Assembly: GCA_027489175.1 (NCBI GenBank)
Contig: JAIYAE010000017.1
Location: 34,840 to 98,839 of the forward strand
Length of the DNA stretch: 64,000 nt
Direction: 5' to 3'
DNA from: Rhodobacter sp.
GTDB lineage: Bacteria; Pseudomonadota; Alphaproteobacteria; Rhodobacterales; Rhodobacteraceae
The position numbers and the translations under genes are program-made. Positions 1-7,833 of this stretch are shown in pieces; position 1 is the first letter of the stretch, and the number at the start of each line of letters is the position of its first letter. The notes beneath the pieces are model-generated. The model saw nothing but the letters and a program-made list of their open reading frames with translations. It was not told the origin of the DNA and did no database searches.

Positions 1-1608
1 CGCCACCGCGCGGGCCTCTGCGCCACCGTCATCCACTACCGCGGCAAGCGCGCCGTGCGCGAGGTGGGCCGCGCGATGGGCCTTTCCGAAGATACCCTCG
101 CCGCGATGTCCAGCCAGATCTGGGGCTGGGGCGGGCCGGGCGCAGTGACGGACACGCGGCTGGCCGAGATCGGGCTTGACCCGAAGGACCGGCGCCTACG
201 GCAAACCATGGCGCTGATTGACGAAATTCAGGGCTTCCCCCGCCACCTCTCCCAACACGTCGGCGGCTTCATCATCACCGAAGGGCGGCTGGATGAGCTG
301 TGCCCGGTCGAAAACGCCACGATGGAAGACCGCACGATCATCCCCTGGGACAAGGACGACATTGATACGCTGAAAATCCTCAAGATCGACATTCTGGCGC
401 TGGGGATGCTGTCCTGCATCCGCAAGGCCTTTGACCTTCTCGACCAGCACCACCACCAGCGCTTCACCCTCGCCACCCTCCCGCCCGAGGATGCCGAGAC
501 CTACCGCATGCTCTGCCGGGCCGACTCGCTTGGCGTCTTTCAGGTGGAATCCCGCGCCCAGATGAACTTTCTGCCCCGGATGCGGCCGCGCTGCTTTTAT
601 GACCTCGTGATCCAGGTCGCGATCATCCGGCCGGGGCCCATTCAGGGCGACATGGTCCACCCTTTCCTGCGCCGCCGGAACGGGCAGGAGCAGGTCAGCT
701 TTCCCTCGGATGAGCTGGGGAAAGTGCTGTCCAAGACCCTCGGCGTGCCCCTCTTTCAGGAACAGGCGATGCAGATCGCCATCGTCGGTGCGGGGTTTAC
801 CCCGGAGGAGGCGGACCGCCTCCGCCGCTCGCTCGCCACGTTCAAGAAACATGGGAACGTCAGCGAGTTTCACGACCGCTTCATCGGCGGCATGCTGGCG
901 CGGGGGTATGATGAGGACTTCGCCAAGCGCTGCTTTGCCCAGATCGAAGGCTTCGGCAGTTACGGCTTTCCCGAAAGCCACGCGGCGAGTTTCGCGCTTC
1001 TGGTCTACGCCAGCGCCTGGATCAAGCGGCACCATCCCGGCATCTTCGCCTGCGCGCTGCTCAACTCCCAACCGATGGGCTTTTACGCCCCGGCCCAGAT
1101 CGTGCGCGATGCGCGCGAACATGGGGTGACCGTGCTGCCGCCCTGCATCCAGTCCAGCGACTGGGACAACCGGATGGAATGGCTGACCCCGCCGGACAGG
1201 GCCCCCGAACTCGCCCTCCGCCTTGGCTTTCGCCAGATCAAGGGCATGGCCGAGGAAGAGGCGCACTGGATCACCGCCGCGCGTGGCAACGGCTATCAGA
1301 CCGTCGAGGATGTCTGGCGCCGTGCCGGGGTGGCCCCGGACGTGCTGGCCCGCCTGGCCGAGGCCGACGCCTTCGCCGCCCTCGGCCTTGCCCGCCGTGA
1401 TGCGCTTTGGGCCGCCGAGGCGCTGGCCCCCGGCCCCGCCCTGCCGCTTTTCGCCACCGACATGGAGGGCGAGGCCATCGCTGAACCCGCCGTCACCTTC
1501 CGCGAGATGACGCTGGGCGAGGCGGTGGTGGAAGACTACCTCGCCATGCGCCTGACGCTGCGCGCCCACCCGATGCAGCTTCTGCGCCCGGTGCTGGACG
1601 CGGCCTGA
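1..1608 (+). CDS. dnaE2: Error-prone DNA polymerase DnaE2/ImuC, C-terminal part (5' cut by window, 3' shortened)
   Basis: The reading frame is already open at base 1, so the N-terminal half, including the PHP domain and the first two catalytic aspartates, lies outside the window. What remains covers the late palm, fingers and helix-hairpin-helix part of a C-family polymerase. KIDILALGMLSC carries the third catalytic Asp (codon 388-390), and IIRPGPIQGDMVHPFLRRR is typical of DnaE2. DnaE2 acts with ImuA/ImuB in SOS-induced translesion synthesis; neither partner is visible here. The frame stops (TGA) right after the HPMQLLRP segment. DnaE2 proteins normally continue for roughly 130-150 residues with an OB-fold domain. 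No such domain is found in the other downstream frames, where a dispersed repeat starts about 20 bases later. The family call is firm; whether the shortened protein works is unknown. Confidence 0.93.
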   Translation, partial: RHRAGLCATVIHYRGKRAVREVGRAMGLSEDTLAAMSSQIWGWGGPGAVTDTRLAEIGLDPKDRRLRQTMALIDEIQGFPRHLSQHVGGFIITEGRLDELCPVENATMEDRTIIPWDKDDIDTLKILKIDILALGMLSCIRKAFDLLDQHHHQRFTLATLPPEDAETYRMLCRADSLGVFQVESRAQMNFLPRMRPRCFYDLVIQVAIIRPGPIQGDMVHPFLRRRNGQEQVSFPSDELGKVLSKTLGVPLFQEQAMQIAIVGAGFTPEEADRLRRSLATFKKHGNVSEFHDRFIGGMLARGYDEDFAKRCFAQIEGFGSYGFPESHAASFALLVYASAWIKRHHPGIFACALLNSQPMGFYAPAQIVRDAREHGVTVLPPCIQSSDWDNRMEWLTPPDRAPELALRLGFRQIKGMAEEEAHWITAARGNGYQTVEDVWRRAGVAPDVLARLAEADAFAALGLARRDALWAAEALAPGPALPLFATDMEGEAIAEPAVTFREMTLGEAVVEDYLAMRLTLRAHPMQLLRPVLDAA

Positions 1609-1630
1609 AGCGGCCTATCCTGAAAGGGCC

Positions 1631-1747
1631 GCCGTCCCCGGGGGCATCGAGCCCCCGCGTCCGGCCCTGCCGGGGGAGAGTCATGCACCGGCGCAACAGG
1701 ACCGACTGTCGGAGCCTCCGGCGGGAGTATTTTCAAAAAGAGCAAAT
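1631..1747 (+). repeat. Composite intergenic repeat, copy A (hairpin module plus GGAGTATTTT module)
   Basis: The left module is a GC hairpin, CGGGGGC-ATCGA-GCCCCCG (1639-1657), followed by a CCGGCCCTGCCGGGGG tail. The right module, 1714-1747, reads GCCTCCGGCGGGAGTATTTT and ends AAAGAGCAAAT. The same two modules in the same order occur at 31101-31218 and 43606-43725. The right module alone occurs inverted at 1906-1939, 26184-26217 and, diverged, 31275-31310. The CTCC/GGAG stem followed by a T-rich run could act as a weak terminator. The copy sits directly behind the shortened dnaE2. Confidence 0.8.
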
Positions 1748-1830
1748 CCATTCAGGACTTGTTAAGCCTGATCCGCCAGCCTTGGAGGCGCGGTACAGGG
1801 AGGAGTCCCGATGACCGCAAAAGGGCAAAG

Positions 1831-1890
1831 CGCCCCGGCGGGTGGGGACCAGATCCCTCAGCCACATCCGTGGCATCGCCCGCCGGGGCG
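1831..1890. other. Possible structured RNA or DNA element (12-bp stem enclosing two hairpins) in the dnaE2-selD gap
   Basis: CGCCCCGGCGGG (1831-1842) pairs perfectly with CCCGCCGGGGCG (1879-1890). The enclosed stretch holds a GGGA/TCCC hairpin (about 1845-1857) and a GCCAC-ATCC-GTGGC hairpin (1861-1874), giving a three-way junction shape. It lies between two inverted copies of the dispersed repeat and upstream of selD. The rest of the 513-base gap 1609-2121 shows no convincing gene. An ATG at 1811 with a good GGAGGAG gives a 113-codon frame, but it reads through the repeat and looks unlike a protein. No known RNA family was recognised. Confidence 0.3.
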
Positions 1891-1905
1891 TTCTGCGCTC
1901 TGTGC

Positions 1906-1939
1906 ATTTGCTCTTTTTCCAAATACTCCCGCCGGAGGC
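1906..1939 (-). repeat. Dispersed repeat right module, inverted copy B
   Basis: This is the reverse complement of the GCCTCCGGCGGGAGTATTT...AGAGCAAAT module of copy A. Copies A and B face each other across about 160 bases upstream of selD. Confidence 0.8.
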
Positions 1940-2121
1940 TTCCGCACGCAGCCCAAGGCCCCCCCTCTCCAGCCCTTCCGAACCGATGCCACAGCCACCG
2001 CGGAGCCAAGCGGGCGTCCCGCCCGCGCCGGCGACCTACCGCTTGCCGCGGCACGCGGCTGCACATCGCAACCGCAACAGAAGGCGCGCCCCTCGTCATT
2101 CCGGGCCGGGCGGAGTAAGCC

Positions 2122-4329
2122 TTGCACCACAGCCGACGGACCCTGCCAATGATCCCCACCCATCCCCCGATCCGCGACCTTGTCCTCCTTGGCGGCGGGC
2201 ATGCCCATGCGCTGGTCTTGCGGATGTGGGCGATGGACCCTTTGCCCGGCACCCGGGTCACGCTTATCAACCCCGACCCTGTCGCCCCCTATACCGGTAT
2301 GCTGCCCGGCCTGATCGCCGGGCATTACCAGCGGTCGGACCTGATGATCGACCTTGTCCGCCTGGCCCGCTTTGCCAATGCCCGCCTGATCCTCGACCGC
2401 GCCACCGGCATCGACCGCGACGCGCGGCTGATCCACCTTAGCAGCCGCCCGCCGCTTGGCTATGACCTTGCCGCCATTGACATCGGCATCACCTCGGACC
2501 TGCCCAACCTGCCCGGAGCACTGGACCATGCCGTCGCCGCCAAGCCGCTTGGCGCCTATGCCGCGCAGTGGCAGGCCTTCCTTGCCCTTCGTCTGGCCAA
2601 TCCCCGGGTGGTGATCCTTGGCGCGGGGCTTGGCGGGGCGGAACTTGCGCTTGCGACCGCCCACCGCTTGCGAGCCGAGGGCGTGAGGGCGCAAGTTACT
2701 CTGCTGGACCGGGGCGACAGCCCCTTGCCCACCCTCTCCCCCGCCGCGCGGCGGGCCGTCCTGCGGGCGTTCCAGGCCCTTGGCGTCACCTTGCGCCTTG
2801 GGGCCACTGCATCCGCCATCGGCCCCGCCAGCGTCACCCTGTCAGATGGTGAGGAGATCGGGTCCGACTTCACCCTCACCGTCACCGGGGCCCGCCCGCA
2901 AGGCTGGCTGGCCGACACCGGCCTTGCCCATCAGGCGGGCTTCCTGACCACCGACGCGCAATTGCGTACGTCCGACCCGCTGATCTTTGCCTCCGGCGAC
3001 TGCGCCACGCTGGCCACGGACCCGCGCCCCAAGGCCGGGGTCTTTGCCGTCCGCGCGGCCCCGATCCTTTTGCACAACCTGCGCGCCAGCCTTTCGGGCC
3101 AGCCTCTGCGCGCGTTCAAGCCGCAGACGGATTACCTCAAGCTGATCTCGCTTGGCGCGCAGTCCGCCGTGGCCGAGAAGTGGCGGGTCACCCTGACCGG
3201 CCCCCGCCTCTGGCGCCTGAAGGACCGGATCGACCGCGCCTTCATGGACAAGTTCGGCGACTACCCTGCCATGCCGGTAGAGCAGCCACCGACCCCCGCC
3301 ACCGAAGGCCTTGCCCCCTACCTTGCCCAACGCCCGCTCTGCGGCGGCTGCGGCGCGAAGCTTGGGCCAGGGGTGCTGTCATCGGCCCTTGCGACCCTGC
3401 CCGCGCCCACACGGGCTGAGGTTCTGTCCGGCCCCGGCGACGATGCCGCAATTCTTGCCACGCCCACCGGCGTGCAGGTCCTGACCACCGACCATCTCCG
3501 CGCCTTTACCCGCGATCCGCGCCTGATGGCCCGCCTGGCAGCGATCCACGCGCTTGGAGACATCTGGGCGATGGGGGCCGCCCCACAGGTGGCCTTGGCC
3601 CAGGTCACCCTGCCGCGCCTTGGCCCCGAATTGCAGACCCGCATGCTGGCCGAAGTGATGGAGGAAGCCGCCGCCACCTTTCGCGCTGCCGGGGCAGATA
3701 TCGTCGGCGGCCATTCCACCGAAGGGGCGGAACTGACGATCGGCTTTACCGTCACCGGCACCGCTGAACGCGCGATCCCCAAGCAGGGCGCAAAGCCTGG
3801 CGACGCGCTGATCCTGACCAAACCCCTCGGCTCAGGCACCATCCTTGCGGCCGAGATGGCGATGGCAAAGCCCACGGGCGTTCTGCTGGGAGAAGTCTGG
3901 GCCGCCTGCATCGCCCAGATGTCCCGCCCCCAAGCCAGCGCCGCCATGATCCTTGCGCCCCATGCCCGTGCGATGACGGATGTCACTGGCTTCGGCCTTG
4001 CCGGTCATTTGCTGGAAATGCTGGAAACCGCCGCCACGCTGCACCTCTCCGCCATCCCCCTGATGGACGGCGCGGCTGAGCTTGCGGCGATGGGGCAGGC
4101 GTCCTCGCTTCAGCCGGCGAACCTGGCGGCTGTCAGCTGGCGGATGACCGCGCCGGGTGACCCGCGCGCGCTCCTCCTCACCGATCCGCAAACCTGTGGC
4201 GGGCTTCTGGCCGCTGTCCCGGCAGACCGGGCGCAGGACCTTCTGGCCCAACTGCGCGGCGCAGGCCACGACGCCGCAATCATCGGCACCGTGACCGATG
4301 GCGCGCCGCACCTGACCATCCTGCCTTGA
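2122..4329 (+). CDS. selD: Selenide, water dikinase fused to an N-terminal NADH dehydrogenase-like flavoprotein
   Basis: Two domains are fused. Residues about 18-380 form a pyridine-nucleotide/FAD oxidoreductase of the NDH-2 type, with the dinucleotide-binding LVLLGGGHAHA near the start and a second GAGLGGAELA motif. Residues about 400-735 are selenophosphate synthetase, which makes selenophosphate from selenide and ATP. Its active-site segment is CGGCGAK, where Cys410 and Lys413 correspond to E. coli Cys17 and Lys20. The TTG start at 2122 has GGAG six bases upstream; an ATG at 2149 is the alternative. This fusion is known in several bacteria, and the flavoprotein half is thought to help reduce selenium. 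The convergent mnmH uses the product. No selA, selB or tRNA-Sec is seen in the window, so tRNA modification is the visible use. Confidence 0.93.
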   Translation: MHHSRRTLPMIPTHPPIRDLVLLGGGHAHALVLRMWAMDPLPGTRVTLINPDPVAPYTGMLPGLIAGHYQRSDLMIDLVRLARFANARLILDRATGIDRDARLIHLSSRPPLGYDLAAIDIGITSDLPNLPGALDHAVAAKPLGAYAAQWQAFLALRLANPRVVILGAGLGGAELALATAHRLRAEGVRAQVTLLDRGDSPLPTLSPAARRAVLRAFQALGVTLRLGATASAIGPASVTLSDGEEIGSDFTLTVTGARPQGWLADTGLAHQAGFLTTDAQLRTSDPLIFASGDCATLATDPRPKAGVFAVRAAPILLHNLRASLSGQPLRAFKPQTDYLKLISLGAQSAVAEKWRVTLTGPRLWRLKDRIDRAFMDKFGDYPAMPVEQPPTPATEGLAPYLAQRPLCGGCGAKLGPGVLSSALATLPAPTRAEVLSGPGDDAAILATPTGVQVLTTDHLRAFTRDPRLMARLAAIHALGDIWAMGAAPQVALAQVTLPRLGPELQTRMLAEVMEEAAATFRAAGADIVGGHSTEGAELTIGFTVTGTAERAIPKQGAKPGDALILTKPLGSGTILAAEMAMAKPTGVLLGEVWAACIAQMSRPQASAAMILAPHARAMTDVTGFGLAGHLLEMLETAATLHLSAIPLMDGAAELAAMGQASSLQPANLAAVSWRMTAPGDPRALLLTDPQTCGGLLAAVPADRAQDLLAQLRGAGHDAAIIGTVTDGAPHLTILP

Positions 4330-4342
4330 CGCCAGCCAAGCG

Positions 4343-4388
4343 CCGATGTCTTCCAAGACATCGGACCGGAGTTTTCAAAAACTCCGGT
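4343..4388. terminator. Paired hairpins between convergent selD and mnmH
   Basis: Two adjacent inverted repeats are present. CCGATGTCTT/AAGACATCGG (4343-4364) is followed by ACCGGAGTTTT/AAAACTCCGGT (4365-4388). The second has A/T tracts on both sides of its loop, suiting termination from either side. It overlaps the mnmH stop codon by one base. Confidence 0.75.
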
Positions 4389-5443
4389 TAAACGCCTGCC
4401 ACTTTGCGCACAGCCTCAGCCACCCGCGCGGCAACACCCGGCAAGGCGGCGGCCGACAGATCTTCAGCCGTGACCTCCACCATTGGCACCTCCATCCGCG
4501 CGCGATGCTTGCCATAGCGCGGATCGTAATGCCGCTCCATCAGCCCATCGGCAAGCGCCACGAACTCCCCCGCCCCCGCAAGCGCCTGCCAGCCGTCGAT
4601 CACCTCGGCCGGTTGCATCGGGCGCAAGAGGTCCACCGTCGCCGCCAGGCGCCCTGCATCCGCCGTCAGGTCGGCGTAAGCCCGCGCCAGATACTGCGCC
4701 CGAACAGCTCGCGGGGCAGCAATCGCCACCCGGGGCGCCGCAACCATCGCCTTCCAGATCTCCGGCGGCAGCCTGCAATTCCCGATCTTGGAGCTTTCCG
4801 CCTCCACCACCACCGGGCGGGCGGGGTCCAGCCCCGCCAGCGCCTGCGCGAGGGCCCCTTCGAACGCCTTCTGCGACGGCTGCGGGCCAAGGTTCCCGAA
4901 CAGCGACCCCCGATGCCGCGCCAGCCCCTCCAGGTCAATCACCTGCACCCCGAACCCCGGCAAGAGGTTCAGGATATCCGTCTTGGCCGACCCGGTATTG
5001 CCATCCAGCACCACCACCTTTGGCCGCACCGGCGTGTCATAGACCTCGCGCACCACCAGCCCGCGCCAGGTCTTGTAGCCGCCCACCAGCGTTTCGACCC
5101 GCCAGCCGATCTGCCCCAGGATCAGCGCGAACGACCCTGATCTTTGCCCGCCCCGCCAGCAATAGACCAAGGGCCGCCAGCCCCCGGGGCGGTCGGCCAG
5201 CGCCCCTTCCAGATGCGCCGCCGCATTCCGCGCCACCAAGGCCGCGCCCAGCTTCCGCGCCGTGAAGGGCGACACCTGCTTGTAGATCGTGCCGACCCGC
5301 GCCCGCTCCTCATCGCTCAGCACGGGCAAGGAGATCGCGCCCGGCAGGTGATCTTCGGCAAACTCCGCCGGGGCGCGCACGTCGATGATGTCATCAAAGC
5401 CAAGTGCTGCAAGGTCGGCCAGGGATGTAAGTGTAATTGCCAT
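4388..5443 (-). CDS. mnmH: tRNA 2-selenouridine synthase
   Basis: The 351-residue protein has an N-terminal rhodanese domain with the catalytic cysteine in YCWRGGQRSG (Cys95). A P-loop follows at about residues 147-155 (DGNTGSAKT), which in this family binds the tRNA-modifying substrate. MnmH replaces sulfur by selenium at the wobble 2-thiouridine of tRNAs for Lys, Glu and Gln, using selenophosphate from SelD. The length matches the family (E. coli about 364 residues). The ATG at 5443 was chosen over longer in-frame starts because it opens the rhodanese domain and has an AAGA-type ribosome site; longer frames would run into the divergent gene. SelD is encoded convergently next door, so donor and user are paired. 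Confidence 0.93.
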   Translation of the reverse strand: MAITLTSLADLAALGFDDIIDVRAPAEFAEDHLPGAISLPVLSDEERARVGTIYKQVSPFTARKLGAALVARNAAAHLEGALADRPGGWRPLVYCWRGGQRSGSFALILGQIGWRVETLVGGYKTWRGLVVREVYDTPVRPKVVVLDGNTGSAKTDILNLLPGFGVQVIDLEGLARHRGSLFGNLGPQPSQKAFEGALAQALAGLDPARPVVVEAESSKIGNCRLPPEIWKAMVAAPRVAIAAPRAVRAQYLARAYADLTADAGRLAATVDLLRPMQPAEVIDGWQALAGAGEFVALADGLMERHYDPRYGKHRARMEVPMVEVTAEDLSAAALPGVAARVAEAVRKVAGV

Positions 5444-5534
5444 CACGCGATCTTTACAGAACCCGGCGGAAAGGTGCCAGCCCGTCCCCGCCGTCAGAAT
5501 TCCCCCCTCGCCACGCTGCCCGCTCAGGCGCATG

Positions 5535-6149
5535 ATGCGCGGCATGCGACAGATCGTCCTTGCCCTCCTCCTCCTTGCCACCCCCGCGCTTTCCGGGGTT
5601 GAGCCTTCGCGGCTGACCGAGGCTGCGCGGTCTCAGGTCGGCGTCACCGTGACCTATGACCCCGCCTATATCTCGCTCGATTTCCCCGGCGGAGACCTGC
5701 CCCGTGACCGGGGCGTCTGCACCGACGTGGTGATCCGCGCCCTGCGCGATGGCTGGGGGATCGACCTGCAGCTTGCCGTCAACCGCGACATGAAGGCGAA
5801 TTTCTCGGCCTACCCGTCGCTCTGGGGCCTGACGAAAACCGACCGCAACATCGACCACCGCCGCGTGCCGAACCTGCAGACGCTTCTGACCCGCATCGGC
5901 GCGGACCTCCCCCTGACCGACGCGCCCACCCCCTACCTGCCGGGCGACATCGTCACCTGGACCCTGCCCGGCAACCTTGCCCATATCGGCATCGTCTCCG
6001 ACCGCCTTGGCGAAAACGGCACCCCCCTGATCCTGCACAACATCGGCGCCGGCGCGCAGGAAGAGGATATCCTCTTCACCTACCCCATGACCGGCCACTA
6101 CCGCCTGTCGGTTGAGGCCGTAGAGCGCCTCAAGTCCCTCGCCCAGTAG
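5535..6149 (+). CDS. Secreted DUF1287 family protein
   Basis: A hydrophobic signal sequence (LALLLLATPALSG) is followed by a roughly 180-residue domain recognisable as DUF1287. Landmarks are RGVCTDVVIRALR, YLPGDIVTW and NLAHIGIVSD. The Cys in VCTDV and the His in AHIGI are arranged as in NlpC/P60-like papain-fold hydrolases, so a periplasmic cell-wall role is plausible but not established. Candidate starts are ATG at 5532, 5535 and 5544; 5535 has AGG at the best spacing. It is transcribed away from mnmH, so the two share an intergenic promoter region. Confidence 0.85.
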   Translation: MRGMRQIVLALLLLATPALSGVEPSRLTEAARSQVGVTVTYDPAYISLDFPGGDLPRDRGVCTDVVIRALRDGWGIDLQLAVNRDMKANFSAYPSLWGLTKTDRNIDHRRVPNLQTLLTRIGADLPLTDAPTPYLPGDIVTWTLPGNLAHIGIVSDRLGENGTPLILHNIGAGAQEEDILFTYPMTGHYRLSVEAVERLKSLAQ

Positions 6150-6222
6150 CCCGGTCTTCAGACCGGCCCCGCCCCCCCGTAGGTCGGGGCGTGCCCCGAC
6201 TCCCTCCCCCGAAGCCACAAGC

Positions 6223-6262
6223 GCCCCCCTCCCCCCTCGTGGGGGAGGGATGGGGTGGGGGG
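6223..6262. repeat. C-run/G-run intergenic repeat, copy 1
   Basis: A C-rich stretch, the turn CTCGTGGGGGAGGG, then ATGGGGTGGGG. Similar elements lie at 22329-22368 and 51318-51360. It can fold into a GC hairpin of the CTCCCCC-GGGGGAG type and sits behind the DUF1287 gene, where it may end transcription. G-runs could also form a quadruplex. Confidence 0.55.
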
Positions 6263-6352
6263 GCCGCGCCCCAATCCCCCCATGAGCCTTAACTTGCCCT
6301 TAACCCCCGCCGCCGGATAGGATTCCTGGGAAAGCGCACGCAAGGGAACCCG

Positions 6353-6427
6353 ATGCCCAACCACCTGCACTACGGCGACAACCTCACCGTCCTGCGCGAC
6401 AGCAAGCTGGCTCAGTTCTTTCTTTAG
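6353..6427 (+). pseudogene. N-terminal remnant of a site-specific DNA methyltransferase
   Basis: An ATG with a strong AAGGGA ribosome site (6341-6347) begins MPNHLHYGDNLTVLRDS. This matches the opening of type III/N6-adenine DNA methyltransferases, which usually continue towards a DPPFN motif. Here the similarity stops at about base 6403, where composition drops to AT-rich, and a stop follows after 24 codons. The rest of the gene is not in the window. The simplest reading is that the gene was broken by the island that follows. Confidence 0.7.
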
Positions 6428-6488
6428 CCTGTAGATGCATCCTTGAAGCTTCTGTGCTGCTGATCCTGACTGTACGTCGAGGTGAAAG

Positions 6489-7049
6489 ATGAAAACTGAA
6501 ATTAGAAGCCTGCTACGTCTGGATCAGTGGCCCGATTTAATCGTTGGGAATGGTGGATTTGCGGCAAAGCGACGTGTTGATATCGCACCCTTTGCCTATG
6601 AAATCATCATTGGCAAACCACCAAGTGAAGATACTTTGTGTAAGCTCCTCGAATATGCTGCAGGGGCAAATCAGAACTTGGTCAGGGACCTCTTCAGTCT
6701 TTGTAATGGTATAAGGATTGGAGCAACAAAATTTGGTGTTTATGGCGTATTGGGACAAGTGGACCGTTCAACAAGTGATGCAACGTCATGCTCACCACTA
6801 GACATTAATGTCCCTAACATCTATGGGCGGCCTGAAGGATGGCCAGAAAGCTATCTGATTGTGGGATTCAGTCGTGAGGTTGAGAGATCCGGTCAAAGGC
6901 GAAGGATGCTGCATGCAGTCACTCCGCACGGTAAAGTAACGGTTTCGAGTGAGGATGACTACTTGGAAGTTCACCGCGAGTATCCGTCAATAGAGCTCTG
7001 GTTATTGAGTGAGGTGCAGCGCGCGCTCGACAACGTGGAAGCATTCTGA
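6489..7049 (+). CDS. Hypothetical protein, SUKH/SMI1-KNR4-like (possible immunity protein)
   Basis: This 186-residue soluble protein has no signal peptide. The stretch LFSLCNGIRIGATKFGVYG (about residues 68-86) resembles the core of SUKH (SMI1/KNR4) proteins, many of which are immunity proteins against polymorphic toxins. GGTGAA lies 5' of the ATG. Codon use and base composition are clearly AT-richer than the flanking genes, suggesting recent transfer. A DUF4304-like gene lies downstream in the same direction. The family call rests on a short pattern and is tentative. Confidence 0.6.
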   Translation: MKTEIRSLLRLDQWPDLIVGNGGFAAKRRVDIAPFAYEIIIGKPPSEDTLCKLLEYAAGANQNLVRDLFSLCNGIRIGATKFGVYGVLGQVDRSTSDATSCSPLDINVPNIYGRPEGWPESYLIVGFSREVERSGQRRRMLHAVTPHGKVTVSSEDDYLEVHREYPSIELWLLSEVQRALDNVEAF

Positions 7050-7060
7050 TCGGAGCTCTG

Positions 7061-7249
7061 ATGTTTGTTTCGGTTCGTGAGTCCAAAATCCTGGCGGGGA
7101 GGATGGCGTGGCTGAATTGTTTAAAATCTTTTGTAGTCACACTCTCGCGGTTCCTACCGTTATGGCGAGTACCGGAGCTGCGGCAGGCGCAAAGCAAACT
7201 CCTAGTAATAAGAGAAAATTGGCATGCTAGGACAAGAGACTTACTATGA
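7061..7249 (+). CDS. Small ORF of 62 codons in the AT-rich island (uncertain)
   Basis: An ATG with GGAG five bases upstream begins 11 bases after the SUKH-like gene. The frame ends in an ATGA overlap with the next gene, which is an operon-like fit. The product is unrecognised, with a moderately hydrophobic middle. An overlapping alternative in another frame, GTG at 7108 to TAG at 7230 (40 codons), has an even better GGGGAGG site. At most one is likely real, and the stretch may be the remains of a longer gene. Confidence 0.3.
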   Translation: MFVSVRESKILAGRMAWLNCLKSFVVTLSRFLPLWRVPELRQAQSKLLVIRENWHARTRDLL

Positions 7250-7833
7250 TCCGCAGTAAGTTCAAGAAATCCCTGTGCTCATGGCTCGATCTAAAGCTGC
7301 AGCCAGTTGGCTTCGAACGAAAAAATGACACTTGGAACCGCAATCACAATGGAGTTGTCGAAGTTATTGAACTCCAGACGGCGAAGAGTGGCTCTTCGTG
7401 TACACTCAACGCAGGAGTTTTAGATCGCGATGTTCATCTACTTGTCTGGGGACAAGGTTATGAAGGATTCGCTATCGCCCCCTATTGCACGGCTCATGCG
7501 CGCATTGGTCAGATTTTTGGGAATAACGATATTTGGTGGGACTATGATAGTCCCTCGATCACAGACAATCTGAGTGAAGCGATCTTTAGCGAAGTTATCC
7601 CGTTCCTGGAAAAAATGAAATCTCTAAAAGCGCAAAGAGATTGGATTGTTGGAACGAGTAGCCCGTTGCGCCGTTTCCCTCTCCCAGCAATCAATTGTGC
7701 AGTGATTGAGTATAAGCTGGACAATGTTGGAGCAGCCAATGGCATCCTCTCGGAGATCGTAAACTCTGGCCTTGGCGATTGGAAGTTGCGGGCACAGGAA
7801 GTAGCAAGTCGCCTTGGCTGCAATGATTTGTAG
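7246..7833 (+). CDS. DUF4304-like protein (possible immunity protein)
   Basis: The 195-residue soluble protein begins with a helical segment. GFERKNDTWNRN, VVEVIELQTAKS and CTLNAGVLDRDVH follow in the order typical of DUF4304: a GF.kk motif, then a strand ending with a conserved Gln, then an N-G pair. DUF4304 proteins often sit in toxin-immunity arrays. Base composition is AT-rich like its upstream neighbour. No toxin gene is present, so both would be orphan immunity genes. Its start overlaps the 62-codon ORF by ATGA. The domain match is by eye. Confidence 0.65.
   Translation: MIRSKFKKSLCSWLDLKLQPVGFERKNDTWNRNHNGVVEVIELQTAKSGSSCTLNAGVLDRDVHLLVWGQGYEGFAIAPYCTAHARIGQIFGNNDIWWDYDSPSITDNLSEAIFSEVIPFLEKMKSLKAQRDWIVGTSSPLRRFPLPAINCAVIEYKLDNVGAANGILSEIVNSGLGDWKLRAQEVASRLGCNDL

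Noticed and set aside
196..1569. Long open frame antisense to dnaE2
   Set aside because: It is a by-product of high GC third positions in the real gene; the product resembles no protein.
1609..2121. tRNA-Sec (selC) in the gap before selD
   Set aside because: No T-loop, no TCA anticodon arm and no 8-bp acceptor stem were found on either strand; the visible stem is part of a different fold.
1811..2152. 113-codon frame with a strong ribosome site upstream of selD
   Set aside because: It translates through the dispersed repeat and is low in hydrophobic residues and rich in Pro/Arg/Ala, as expected from random GC-rich DNA. Only a very short leader peptide remains conceivable.
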